In this document: piece after piece, positions 49,297 through 61,401 of the stretch
Numbering within the stretch: the first letter of the stretch is position 1
How the letters are laid out: the number at the start of each line of letters is the position of its first letter
Assembly: GCF_016790145.1 (NCBI RefSeq)
Contig: NZ_JAEUOI010000047.1
Location: 18,296 to 82,295, forward strand
Source of the DNA: Propionivibrio sp.
Lineage (GTDB): Bacteria; Pseudomonadota; Gammaproteobacteria; Burkholderiales; Rhodocyclaceae
DNA length: 64,000 nt
Direction: 5' to 3'
Made by a program: the position numbers and the translations under genes
The notes under the pieces: model-generated
What the model saw: the letters and a program-made list of their open reading frames with translations, nothing else
What the model was told of the DNA's origin: nothing
Databases searched by the model: none

Positions 49297-52200
49297 ATGG
49301 AAGGCCAACTCTTCTCCTCTGATTTTCTGCTGCGCGGAATAACGGAGACCGAGGCCTGGCGTTCGCTGCCGGAGACCGAACTCGATGTCTTCATCGTTGC
49401 CTTGCAAACGCACTTCGTGCCGTTTTCCGCCAATAGCGCGCTCAACGAAGCGCAAACCGAGAGCGAACTTGTCGAACCGATCCTCGACTTGCTGGGCTGG
49501 GAGAACGCCTGGTTATCGCAGGTCAATCTTTCGCTGAGCGGACGCGAAGACGTACCCGATTTCCTGCTCTTCGCCACCCCGCAGGCCAAAGCCAGCGCAC
49601 TCAAGGTCAGCGACTCGGAACGGGCCCGGTATGGCATTGCGCTGCTCGAAGCAAAACGCTGGCTGCGCCCGCTCGACCGCAGCGAAGAAGGAGGCAACAC
49701 ACGCAAACGGCGCGATTTCGGAGCGCCGTCTTCGCAAATGTTGCGCTACCTCTCACGCGCCGACGTGATGAGCGAGCGCGCCGTCAAATGGGGAATACTC
49801 ACTAACGGCGGCCTCTGGCGTCTGTACTGGCAGGACGCCCGTTCGCGCGCCGAAGATTTCTTCGAACTCGACCTCGCCGCGCTGATCGGCGTACCAGGCA
49901 CGCAGGTCGAGCTCGGCGCACTCGCAGCGCGCCACGGGCTAAAGGTTTTCCTGCTTTTCTTTGGCCGTACGTCCTTCCTGCCGCAAGCGTGGGACAGCCA
50001 GCGGCGCAGCTTTCACGCCATCGCCCTCGAACAAGCGCGGCTTTACGAAGAAACTGTTTCCGCCCTGCTCGGCCAGCGCGTGTTCGCCGATGTCTTCCCG
50101 GCGCTCTGTCAGTCGCTGGCCGATGGCGATCTCCAGTCCGAAAAAGACCGGCGCGGGCAATATTCCCCCGCCTATCTCGACGAAGTGCGAGAAGCGGCGC
50201 TGATCCTGCTCTACCGGCTGCTCTTCCTGTTTTACGCCGAAGACCGCCGCCTGTTACCGATCATGGACCCGCGTTACGCCCCGTATTCGCTCTCGGCGCT
50301 GCGCGACGAAATAGCCGATGCGCTGGACAGCGGCAAAGTGCTCGCCAACCGTATCGCCAATTACTGGTACAAACTTGACAACCTGTTTTCAGCAATTGCC
50401 GAAGGCGACGACTCGCTGGGCATGCCGCCTTACAACGGCGGGTTGTTCGAGCGCGGACGCTCGTTCATCCTGGCGCGCGTGAAAGTACCGGATGCCGCTC
50501 TCGCGCCAGTCATCGATGCGCTTTCGCGCCGTACCGACCTGCTCAAGGCGCGCATCAACTACCGCGACCTGTCCGTCACCCATCTCGGCGGCGTCTATGA
50601 ACGGCTACTCGAATACAAGTTGCAGCAGGAGGGTGAATTTCCTCAATGGAGCCCCAAACTCTTCGTTACCAAGGCCAGTTTCGCGCGCAAAGGCTCGGGC
50701 AGCTACTACACGCACGATGCCCTGGTGCGTCTGATTCTCGACGAAGCAGTCGGTCGCCTGACCACAGAGCGGCAAGGCGAATTCGACCGCTTGCTGGCAA
50801 AATACCGCAAGAAAGCCGAGCTCAAACCTTACGAATGGGACGCGCTCGACGCCGCCGACCCGGCCAGCCGCTTTCTTGACCTCAAAATCTGCGACCCGGC
50901 GATGGGTAGCGGGCATTTTCTCGTCGCGCTGGTCGACTGGCTGGCCGAGCGCACGCTGGAGGCGGCGCAATCGGCCGCCAGCCACGTTGGCGAATGTGCC
51001 TTCGCCGCGCATCTCGAAGAAAAAGGCCGGCCCTGGGTCTCGCCCATCGTCAACCGCATTGCCGACATCCGCCGGCGTATCGCGCAAGCCGCCGCAACGC
51101 ACGGCTGGACGCTCGATCTGCGACAACTCGACGACCGCCACCTGATCCGCCGCATGATCCTCAAGCGCGTCGTCTTTGGCGTCGACAAAAACCCGATGGC
51201 CGTCGAACTGGCCAAAGTCGGTCTGTGGCTGCACACCTTCACCGTCGGCGCGCCGCTCTCCTTCCTCGACCACCACCTGCAATGCGGCGATTCGCTGCAC
51301 GGCGAACAACTGGCCAGCGTGCGCAACTACCTGGCCACGCTCGGCGCCCTGTTCCAGGAAGGCGAGATGAACCGCCTGCAAATCGCCGCCAAGAGCCTGG
51401 AGGCCGTCGCCGACCTGACCGACACCAGCATTGCCGAAGCGCACGAATCGAAGCGGCTGGCCGACGAAGCCACGGCCTTGGTGGCTCCGATCCACGGCCT
51501 GCTTGACTTCTGGCGCGGCTTGCGCTGGCGCGTTCCCGGCTGGCCGCAAACAAAGTTCGCCAGGCTGAAAGACGACGAAAAGGGTCAGTACCTCAGACTC
51601 GCGCTCGGCGAACTCCTCTCCGACCGCTACAACCTTGTCTCCGTTATCGCCGCCGGTAAAATCGACGGAGAAAGTGCGCCGATAAGCGCCGCCAACCGGC
51701 TGCTCGCCGAAGTGCTGACGCTGGTACGGCGCGAACGCTTCTTCCACTGGCAAACCGCTTTCCCTACCGTCTGGCCCAAGGGCGCCGACAGTATCAGCGG
51801 CTTCGACGCAATAATCGGCAACCCGCCATGGGATCGCATCAAGATGCAGGAAGTCGAATGGTTCGCCGAACGCAAGCCGGAAATCGCCCTGCAAAGCCGC
51901 GCCGCCGACCGCAAGGCGCTGATCGGAAAAGAAGAAAAACGCAAAACGCCGCTCTGGCACGACTACCTTGTGGCGCGCGATACCGCCGAATCCGGCGCGC
52001 GCGCCGTCCGCGAAAGCCGCGAGTACCCGCTGCTCTCTGGCGGCGACACCAATCTGTACAGCCTGTTTGTCGAGCGCGCCACGGCGCTGGTTTCGCCACA
52101 AGGCATCGTCGGCCTGCTCACCCCCTCCGGCATCGCTGCCGACAAGGGCGCCTCGGACTTTTTCCGTACGCTGACCGAGGCCGATGCACAAGGCGCGGCC

Positions 52201-53493
52201 AGGCTGGCGGCGCTGTTCGATTTCGAGAACAAGAAGGTCTTTTTCCCGGACATCCACGCCAGCTTCAAATTCTGCGCGCTGATTTTTGGCGGTCAATCGC
52301 GCCTCTTCGTGCAATCGCGCTGCGCTTTCTACCTGCACGATACCGCCGAGCTGGCCGACCCGGCGCGTTCGCTGGAGCTTTCGGCTAGGGACTTCCGCCT
52401 GCTCAACCCCAATACCGGCGCCGCGCCGATCTTCCGCAGCCAGTGCGACGCCGACCTGACGATGCGGATTTACCGCAAGAATCCGGTCTTGATCGACCGT
52501 TCCGGCTCGACCGAAAAGCGCGTCTGGCCGCTGCGCTACGTACGCATGTTCGACATGACCAATGACTCGCACCTATTCCTGACACGAAGCGCATTGAAAA
52601 AGCAGGGGTTCGCACAAACATCGCTAAACCGCTGGATTCGTGGAAATGAGGAAGCCTGGCCGCTTTACGTTGGACGCATGATCCACCAATACGAACACCG
52701 TCACGCCAGCGTGACAGTCAATGAAGACAACCTGCACAACGCAGCGTTCGGTGCCTGCCTTACGGATGCCCGCAGGGCGGAACCGGACCATTTCCCCGAA
52801 CCGCAATATTGGATAATCGCCGACAAATCGTGCGCTGACCACACCCGTGCCTGGTCGATCGGTTTCCGCGACATTGCGCGCGCAACCGATGTCCGTACGA
52901 TGATCGCTACGGTTCTACCGGGAGCGCTGGCGGGCAACACCTTACCTTTATTGCTTCCGGAAAAGTCGGGGGACGAAGCTACCTATATTGCCGCCGCGCC
53001 GCTCTTGCTGGCAAACCTGAACAGTTTGGCGTTCGACTATATTGCTCGTCAAAAAGCGCAAACCACCCATTTGAGCTGGTACATCCTAGAACAACTCCCG
53101 GTCATCGCCCCCGTCGCCTTCGATGCCGAAATCGGCGGCACCAAAATCGCCGATTTCATCCGCGCCGAAGTCCTGGCGCTGTCCTACACCGCGCACGACC
53201 TCGCCGCGTTCGCCCGCGACATGGGCTACGTCGACGAAAACGGCCAGGTCAAGCCGCCCTTCGTCTGGAATGCCGAAGATCGCGCCCAACGCCTGGCCCG
53301 CCTCGACGCGCTGTTCTTCCATCTCTACGGTCTGGGCCGCAAAGACGCCGAGTACATTCTTTCGACTTTCCCCATCGTGCGCGAACACGACATGAAGGCG
53401 CACGGTCACTTTGTCACCGGCGAGCGTATTCTTGCTTATCTGCGGCGAATCGAAGCCGGCCAACTCGATCACGCCACCCTGGAATTTTCATGA
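49297..53493 (+). CDS. Type IIG restriction-modification enzyme (fused nuclease-methyltransferase)
   Basis: 1,398 residues. N-terminal PD-(D/E)xK nuclease: ELVEPILDLLGW (53-64), PDF with Asp88, and EAKRW with Glu118/Lys120. A helical linker follows, then a gamma-type adenine methyltransferase: SAM motif DPAMGSGHF at 533-541 and catalytic NPPW at 842-845. The C-terminal third (about 1020-1390, including the variable-looking SQCDADLTMRIYRKNPV region and a long FxxxAxxY segment) should hold the target-recognition domain. Single polypeptides like this both methylate one strand and cut nearby. The gene is 12 bases behind the toxin gene. Recognition sequence unknown. Confidence 0.88.
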   Translation: MEGQLFSSDFLLRGITETEAWRSLPETELDVFIVALQTHFVPFSANSALNEAQTESELVEPILDLLGWENAWLSQVNLSLSGREDVPDFLLFATPQAKASALKVSDSERARYGIALLEAKRWLRPLDRSEEGGNTRKRRDFGAPSSQMLRYLSRADVMSERAVKWGILTNGGLWRLYWQDARSRAEDFFELDLAALIGVPGTQVELGALAARHGLKVFLLFFGRTSFLPQAWDSQRRSFHAIALEQARLYEETVSALLGQRVFADVFPALCQSLADGDLQSEKDRRGQYSPAYLDEVREAALILLYRLLFLFYAEDRRLLPIMDPRYAPYSLSALRDEIADALDSGKVLANRIANYWYKLDNLFSAIAEGDDSLGMPPYNGGLFERGRSFILARVKVPDAALAPVIDALSRRTDLLKARINYRDLSVTHLGGVYERLLEYKLQQEGEFPQWSPKLFVTKASFARKGSGSYYTHDALVRLILDEAVGRLTTERQGEFDRLLAKYRKKAELKPYEWDALDAADPASRFLDLKICDPAMGSGHFLVALVDWLAERTLEAAQSAASHVGECAFAAHLEEKGRPWVSPIVNRIADIRRRIAQAAATHGWTLDLRQLDDRHLIRRMILKRVVFGVDKNPMAVELAKVGLWLHTFTVGAPLSFLDHHLQCGDSLHGEQLASVRNYLATLGALFQEGEMNRLQIAAKSLEAVADLTDTSIAEAHESKRLADEATALVAPIHGLLDFWRGLRWRVPGWPQTKFARLKDDEKGQYLRLALGELLSDRYNLVSVIAAGKIDGESAPISAANRLLAEVLTLVRRERFFHWQTAFPTVWPKGADSISGFDAIIGNPPWDRIKMQEVEWFAERKPEIALQSRAADRKALIGKEEKRKTPLWHDYLVARDTAESGARAVRESREYPLLSGGDTNLYSLFVERATALVSPQGIVGLLTPSGIAADKGASDFFRTLTEADAQGAARLAALFDFENKKVFFPDIHASFKFCALIFGGQSRLFVQSRCAFYLHDTAELADPARSLELSARDFRLLNPNTGAAPIFRSQCDADLTMRIYRKNPVLIDRSGSTEKRVWPLRYVRMFDMTNDSHLFLTRSALKKQGFAQTSLNRWIRGNEEAWPLYVGRMIHQYEHRHASVTVNEDNLHNAAFGACLTDARRAEPDHFPEPQYWIIADKSCADHTRAWSIGFRDIARATDVRTMIATVLPGALAGNTLPLLLPEKSGDEATYIAAAPLLLANLNSLAFDYIARQKAQTTHLSWYILEQLPVIAPVAFDAEIGGTKIADFIRAEVLALSYTAHDLAAFARDMGYVDENGQVKPPFVWNAEDRAQRLARLDALFFHLYGLGRKDAEYILSTFPIVREHDMKAHGHFVTGERILAYLRRIEAGQLDHATLEFS

Positions 53494-53520
53494 AGTACCG
53501 AACAAGCATTTTGAATCCTC

Positions 53521-53577
53521 ATTTCCGCGACAGCCGGAATAGCGCATCTCTGGGTTCCGGGCCAAGCCCGGAATGAC
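53521..53577. repeat. Intergenic palindromic repeat (family A copy 3)
   Basis: A compact perfect stem TTCCGGG-ccaag-CCCGGAA (53555-53573) sits inside a degenerate family-A unit ending GGAATGACGAG. Located between the restriction-modification gene and gcvH. Confidence 0.65.
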
Positions 53578-53618
53578 GAGTTTTGTTACTTCCCCCTCTA
53601 ACTTTTTAGGAGCCCGCC

Positions 53619-53999
53619 ATGAACGTCCCCGCCACTCTCAAATACACCCGGAGCCATGAATGGGTTCGCGCCGAAGCCGACGGCACGATCACGGTTGGCA
53701 TTACCGACCACGCGCAGGAGTTGCTCGGCGATCTCGTTTTCATTGACCTGCCGGATGTCGGCGAGGTGCTGGTTGCCGAACAGGAAGCGGCGGTCGTCGA
53801 ATCGGTGAAGGCGGCGGCCGATGTCTATGCACCGGTTGCCGGCACCGTCACCGAGCTCAATAATGCGGTTGCCGATGCCCCGGAACTGGTCAATCAGGAC
53901 GCCTACGCCGCCTGGCTGTTCAGGATGAAACCTGTCGATGTGGCTGACCTCGAGACGCTGCTCGACGCCGCCGAGTACACCGCCAGCGCCGCCGAATAA
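53619..53999 (+). CDS. gcvH: Glycine cleavage system H protein
   Basis: 126 residues. Lipoyl carrier: the lipoylated Lys lies in the [14 protein letters not shown] motif; the strand [15 protein letters not shown] and [19 protein letters not shown] are canonical (cores [24 protein letters not shown]). AGGAG precedes the ATG. Follows the inserted cassette rather than gcvT. Confidence 0.97.
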   Translation: MNVPATLKYTRSHEWVRAEADGTITVGITDHAQELLGDLVFIDLPDVGEVLVAEQEAAVVESVKAAADVYAPVAGTVTELNNAVADAPELVNQDAYAAWLFRMKPVDVADLETLLDAAEYTASAAE

Positions 54000-54015
54000 A
54001 TTGCACAGTTTCGCA

Positions 54016-54121
54016 GGTCGGGTTAGCTCAGCGTAACCCGTCATTCGCCTGACGAGCATGGAATTCAGCATCAGATCAAGTTAACCGAACGTCGGGTTAC
54101 GCCCTGCGGGCTAACCCGACC
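54016..54121. repeat. Intergenic palindromic repeat (family B copy 2)
   Basis: Terminal inverted arms GGTCGGGTTAGC (54016-54027) and GCTAACCCGACC (54110-54121), with nested perfect arms GCGTAACCCG (54031-54040) and CGGGTTACGC (54093-54102). Two REP-like hairpins in opposite orientation, about 50 bases apart, between gcvH and gcvP. Confidence 0.85.
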
Positions 54122-54173
54122 AGCAAATGCACCTACTACCAATCCATCCCGATACACTTTGCCGGATCACGCC

Positions 54174-57059
<2,886 letters not shown>

Positions 57060-57102
57060 TCGGTATCCGCAACCTCGGCGGGATTTGCCGATCGGAGTCC
57101 GA

Positions 57103-57480
57103 ATGCGCAGGAAGACAGCAATTCTCCAGATACGCCTTTATCTGATTGGCGCCTTCATCTTTCTCACCGGCTTGATGGGCGCCGTATCGGTCTATCTGAT
57201 GGCTACGGATGACTCCAGCGACGCTGTCGGTTATGAATTCGTGGATGGGAAGGCCTATCCCATCCTGGCGCATGAATCCAAGGCCTATCGCCATGATCTG
57301 GAACGTTTTGGCGGCAAGGCCGCGGTCATGGCCGATGAACTGAATCGATGGTTTGCCGGGCTATGGCAAGGCAAACGGCTGGCCTGCACGCTGGCGGTGC
57401 TGTCCACGGGTGCCGCTCTGGCATTTTTCTGGGCAGCCCGTCGTTTGTCACGCACCCGAGCCGAAGATCGGGATAGCTGA
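57103..57480 (+). CDS. Uncharacterised two-helix membrane protein
   Basis: 125 residues from an ATG with GGAG 5 bases upstream. Helix 1 about residues 12-32 (LYLIGAFIFLTGLMGAVSV) and helix 2 about residues 93-110 (LACTLAVLSTGAALAFFWAA); the loop between carries YEFVDGKAYPILAHESK and a helical AVMADELNRWFAG. Ends in a basic, Arg-rich tail. I do not recognise it. It lies 43 bases after gcvP but is not an obvious part of the glycine operon. Confidence 0.75.
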   Translation: MRRKTAILQIRLYLIGAFIFLTGLMGAVSVYLMATDDSSDAVGYEFVDGKAYPILAHESKAYRHDLERFGGKAAVMADELNRWFAGLWQGKRLACTLAVLSTGAALAFFWAARRLSRTRAEDRDS

Positions 57481-57747
57481 ATCGCACGCGCTTGGCATAG
57501 GCCCAAAGACACTACCGGCCAGCAACGGACGGAACATCAGGCCGAATTGACGTTTTGAGCGGTGGCTTTGCAAGCTGATGGCGGACACTCCGGCCTACAA
57601 ACGGATACGTTCTGTTGCAAATGACTTCTTGAACCTTCTCTCCCCTGCCCCTATTTTGCCGCTGTGTCATCAAATGACGCGATCGACCCTGACTGGGCCG
57701 GAAGCCGGTCATCCTCGAACTTCGTATTTATCGGAAGGAATTCTTTA

Positions 57748-58587
57748 ATGGCAAGAAATTTTCTACTGGGTCTGATGATGTTTGCTTCGACGGCGCTCAT
57801 CAGCGGTTCCGCGCTCGCCGATGAGCCTAGCCTGCACCAGATCTATCAGGCGGCCGAGGCCGGCAAGCTGACTGAAGCGCAGACCATGATGCAGGAAGTG
57901 CTCAGAGCGCACCCGAACAGCGGCAAGGCGCATTTTGTCGAAGCTGAGCTGCTGGTCAAACAAGGTCAGCTCCGGAAAGCCGAAGCCGAACTGGCGACGG
58001 CCGAGCGCCTCGCGCCCGGCCTGCCTTTCGCCAAGCCCGAGGCCGTGCAGCATCTCAGGGGGCAACTGGGTTCCTCGCATGGCGCCTGGCCATTTGAGGT
58101 ACAGCATTCCCAGGCATTGCAACAGCCCGTTCATGAATCTTCCGTCCCTTGGGGAATGCTGCTGATCGGAGTGGGCTTGATTGCCTTCATCCTGTTCGCC
58201 GTACGCATAATGTCTCAGCGCAACGCGATGTCGGCTTCAGGCGGTGGCCTGGCAGCTGGATATGGCTCCGGCAATGCTTCAACACCGCTGCAACCCTATG
58301 CGGCGGGTAACGTAGGGACACCGGGCGCTCAGGGGCCTGGCATGGGTTCGCGAGTCATGGGCGGGCTGGCGACGGGCGCGGCAGTCGGGGTTGGACTGGT
58401 GGCTGGCGAGGCACTGATGCACCGCTTCATGGATGGGAAAGAACAGCATGCCCAGTCTCTGCTTCCAAACGACCTGGGGCCATCGCTTCAGGACAACAGC
58501 TTCGACGACATGGGCGGACCGGATTTTGGCGTCTCGGACACGTCGTCCTGGGATGACAGCAGTTCAAGCAGCAGCGACTGGAACTGA
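57748..58587 (+). CDS. Exported TPR protein with C-terminal membrane helix and Ser/Asp tail
   Basis: 279 residues. Signal peptide MARNFLLGLMMFASTALIS with an A-like cleavage site near ALADEP; two TPR-like helices (YQAAEAGKLTEAQTMMQEVLRAHP, VKQGQLRKAEAELATAERLAP) about residues 29-100, one transmembrane helix about residues 133-150 (GMLLIGVGLIAFILFAV), a Gly/Ala-rich region with a glycine-zipper-like stretch (MGGLATGAAVGVGLVAGEALM), and an extreme C-terminus of Asp and Ser (WDDSSSSSSDWN). AAGGAA precedes the ATG. Family not recognised; the layout resembles assembly or scaffold proteins. Confidence 0.8.
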   Translation: MARNFLLGLMMFASTALISGSALADEPSLHQIYQAAEAGKLTEAQTMMQEVLRAHPNSGKAHFVEAELLVKQGQLRKAEAELATAERLAPGLPFAKPEAVQHLRGQLGSSHGAWPFEVQHSQALQQPVHESSVPWGMLLIGVGLIAFILFAVRIMSQRNAMSASGGGLAAGYGSGNASTPLQPYAAGNVGTPGAQGPGMGSRVMGGLATGAAVGVGLVAGEALMHRFMDGKEQHAQSLLPNDLGPSLQDNSFDDMGGPDFGVSDTSSWDDSSSSSSDWN

Positions 58588-58670
58588 GCGCGCAGGAAAA
58601 TTGTTACGGCGAAGTGAAAATTAGCGAATTGATTGCCCGATTAAGGGCCGGCAAGTGCTAATATTTCACA

Positions 58671-59075
58671 ATGATTAAATGGACACCGGCTCTCAGCACA
58701 GGCGTAAAGCTGCTTGACGAGCACCACAAGTCGATTTTCCATTGGCTCGCCGAACTCGAAGCTGCCGCCACTGACAAACGCAGGCTCCTGGGCGTGTACT
58801 CGGTTGCTCGATTGAAGCATTACGCTGACGAGCACTTCGCGGCTGAAGAAGCCCTGATGAAGTCGGCGAACTATCCCGATCTGGCCGAACACATGGCTGA
58901 GCATGCCCTGTTTCGCGTCAAGCTGGCAGAACTCCAGGCCAAGGCCATCGGGCAGGATGTTTCCTCTGAAACCGTGGAATTCCTCAAGGATTGGCTTACC
59001 AATCACATCACCAAGACGGATATGGCCTACGTGCCCTGTTTGAAAGCATTTGAAACGCAACAGGACAAAGCTTGA
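58671..59075 (+). CDS. Bacteriohemerythrin
   Basis: 134 residues. Non-haem diiron oxygen-binding protein. All ligands are present: His in DEHHKSIF, His and Glu in HYADEHFAAEE, His in HMAEHALF, and His-x4-Asp in HITKTDMAYV. It starts with the usual IKWTPALSTGVKLLDEHH. Likely stores, senses or delivers O2; no signalling domain is attached. Convergent with the TIR-like gene. Confidence 0.95.
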   Translation: MIKWTPALSTGVKLLDEHHKSIFHWLAELEAAATDKRRLLGVYSVARLKHYADEHFAAEEALMKSANYPDLAEHMAEHALFRVKLAELQAKAIGQDVSSETVEFLKDWLTNHITKTDMAYVPCLKAFETQQDKA

Positions 59076-59193
59076 GAATGGCACCCACCATCTGGGGATC
59101 ATGGTTTCAAGATGGGCGAGCAACAGACAACCAAAGCGATACAAGAACTACAGCGACTGGATTGGCCCGGCCCGTTTTGATAATCCGATGGTT

Positions 59194-61011
59194 TTATTTT
59201 TCCCCCTCCTTTGCTTCCCAGGCGGCTGCATAGACGGCAAGCGTCAGCGCTGTACTGTCGATCGCCTTGCTCCCGGTGAACGCCAGTGTATTAAGTAGTG
59301 GACTCTCATCACCCGCGTTGGGCGAGTTATTCGCCAGACCACGCCACGCGGCTTCTACTGTTTCCTCAAGAGCGCTCGCGTCGGTCGACGAGTCCGTGAC
59401 CAGCACGATGCGTCGCAGCGCCACAGTGTCGAGCAGCATGTGCAACTCGAATGTACAGCCCAGCCTGCCCCGGTTGAACCCGCGCAAGTCCATCAGCACC
59501 AGGTCCGACTCGGGGGCGAGCCGGCTCACGGCATGCGGCCAGGCGTCCGCGTAGCAGTACAGATCATTCACCGGATAGTGCAGATCGCCCTCAAGACCGC
59601 TACCCAGCGCCGCGATGCGCCGTTCTACCTGTTGTCCTGACTTGAGAAATTCGCGGTCCGCCCGACGCAGAAGGAAGGACTCCAGCATGCGCGCGCTCAG
59701 GGTGCGCAAGGCCAGGTCGGTGCCGACGATCAGATCGATACGCCCGCTGCGCCGCCACGTGTCGTCGAGCATGTCAAGGAGCTGGGTACGCTTCTCCGGG
59801 TCGCTGAACACACGCAGCAGTAGCAGCCGCTTGCCACTTTCGTTCCGGCGCGCCGACCATTGATGGCGCAGGGCCGCATGCAGAACAATTGCATAACAGG
59901 CGAATGCCGCGCTGAGCAGCGCCCAGATCGGTACCGCCGGCCTGAGGTCAGCGCCGATATTGGCCGCGATGAGACCGAAACAAAGCGTAAGAAACAACCA
60001 GCACAGGTGAAAATGAAGCACCTGGGCCGGAAGGTAATGACGATCTCCGAGCCAGATGAAAAACTTGAAGGTCAGCCAGACGAAATAAGCCTGCAGGACA
60101 TTGACGGGCAGAGCAACGAGGATTGGTCCGAGCGGAAACTTCGGCGCGAAGAGCAGATCGACGAGAATTCCTGCCAGTGCCGTTGCGCCGAGCAAGACGA
60201 TAGGTACGTATTTTCTGCGACGACGCAACAGGCGCATCAGGATGACTACGCCAAAGACCGGATAGACCAGCCCGAGCCACAGCAGCCAGGGTCGTCCGGT
60301 TTGCAGCGGCTGGATATCGTCCAGGCCGAACAGCAGCACGAGCGCGACCCCACAGATTAAAAAAGCCACCACCGCCATCAGCGCCACGAGCAGGGGCCGC
60401 AGTTGACGCACGAGAAGAAACAGCAACCCGGCGAGCGGAAAGATGACCATCAGCGGGGCGAATGCCCAAACTGCTCGCAAACCACGCAGCGGGTCGCCGA
60501 AGAGCACAAGGGCGCCGAAGCCGAGCAGAAAACAAGCCAGTGCCATGGCGATGCGTATCCGCGCCCGCCGGGTCAGGAAGGCGCCAAGAACGAGCAGGCC
60601 GGGGGCCAGCGCGAGAAGTGCCATCACCCCACGCTGATCAGTTGGTAAGGATCCCGCAGAAGACCACCACAGCACGCCTGATGTCAGAACCATATGCACG
60701 GTGCCCGCCGCCGCGAAAGCAAGGCGCACCAGCAAACTTGTGTGTTGCGCCTGCGCGAGCTGTGCACAGGCAGCGGAGGACAGCAACGCCACGGACGGGG
60801 CAATCGGCTGCAGGCGCAAGCGAGCGCGCCCCGCTGGCCATTCGCCCTGAACAATGTTGCCTGGAGCAGGAACGCTGGATTCAGAAGTGCGCCGTCGCCG
60901 ACTCATGCCTAGTGCAACCGCTCTGCGGTAGCGCCACGCAAACAACCCGAACAAGACCAGGAAGAGCAGCGGGAAAGCGCTGGCTTCAAGGAGGATAATC
61001 AAAGTATCCAT
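59194..61011 (-). CDS. Polytopic membrane protein with C-terminal TIR-like domain
   Basis: 605 residues. About ten or eleven membrane helices fill residues 1-370 (N-terminus MDTLIILLEASAFPLLFLVL). The cytosolic C-terminus (394-605) alternates beta-strand and helix: KRLLLLRVFSD, IDLIVGTDLA, PESDLVLMDLRGFN (503-513 region), GCTFELHMLLD (Glu522), RRIVLVTDSSTD. The C-x-x-E-L motif after a predicted strand resembles the catalytic Glu segment of TIR NADases, but overall identity is low, and I assign it only as TIR-like. Function unknown. ATG chosen with AGG upstream. Single gene, convergent with the hemerythrin gene. Confidence 0.7.
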   Translation of the reverse strand: MDTLIILLEASAFPLLFLVLFGLFAWRYRRAVALGMSRRRRTSESSVPAPGNIVQGEWPAGRARLRLQPIAPSVALLSSAACAQLAQAQHTSLLVRLAFAAAGTVHMVLTSGVLWWSSAGSLPTDQRGVMALLALAPGLLVLGAFLTRRARIRIAMALACFLLGFGALVLFGDPLRGLRAVWAFAPLMVIFPLAGLLFLLVRQLRPLLVALMAVVAFLICGVALVLLFGLDDIQPLQTGRPWLLWLGLVYPVFGVVILMRLLRRRRKYVPIVLLGATALAGILVDLLFAPKFPLGPILVALPVNVLQAYFVWLTFKFFIWLGDRHYLPAQVLHFHLCWLFLTLCFGLIAANIGADLRPAVPIWALLSAAFACYAIVLHAALRHQWSARRNESGKRLLLLRVFSDPEKRTQLLDMLDDTWRRSGRIDLIVGTDLALRTLSARMLESFLLRRADREFLKSGQQVERRIAALGSGLEGDLHYPVNDLYCYADAWPHAVSRLAPESDLVLMDLRGFNRGRLGCTFELHMLLDTVALRRIVLVTDSSTDASALEETVEAAWRGLANNSPNAGDESPLLNTLAFTGSKAIDSTALTLAVYAAAWEAKEGEK

Positions 61012-61401
61012 GGACCTGAAAGAGAAACCTCCGAAGAACATGACGAGGACGCCGGACGGCCATTGAGGCAAGCTTTGCAGTCCAGGTCAGGCGCTGATTT
61101 CCGGCGCTTTGCAGCGAGTGTAACTGTATCGACGAGACTCGTGCCAACTGAGCTCAGGCACCACGCCAAGCATCCAGCGTATTCCATTCATCGTTACAGA
61201 ACTGAATTAACACCGACAGGCCGTGCCGTCTGTTGGCGATCTGTTTACCGTTCCGGGAAACGACATCATCCAAAGCATCGCTGCAATCCCCTTGAGCGGA
61301 TACCAGATTTTATGGCCTGAAGCGAGGCCAGCGAATGCTTTATTAATGGCTGGCATTTATCTTGCTTCATCTGGTTTAATTTTTGACAATCGGAGGCAAT
61401 C
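61012..61401. other. Intergenic stretch upstream of a small membrane protein
   Basis: Divergent spacer between the TIR-like gene and the 41-residue frame. No supported gene, repeat or RNA; the two promoters should lie here. Confidence 0.5.

Noticed and set aside
50605-52572. 655-codon minus frame opposite the restriction-modification gene
   Set aside because: Antisense shadow of a gene with clear catalytic motifs; no homology, no ribosome binding site.
57580-57750. 56-codon plus frame before the TPR gene
   Set aside because: No ribosome binding site and sequence without protein-like pattern.
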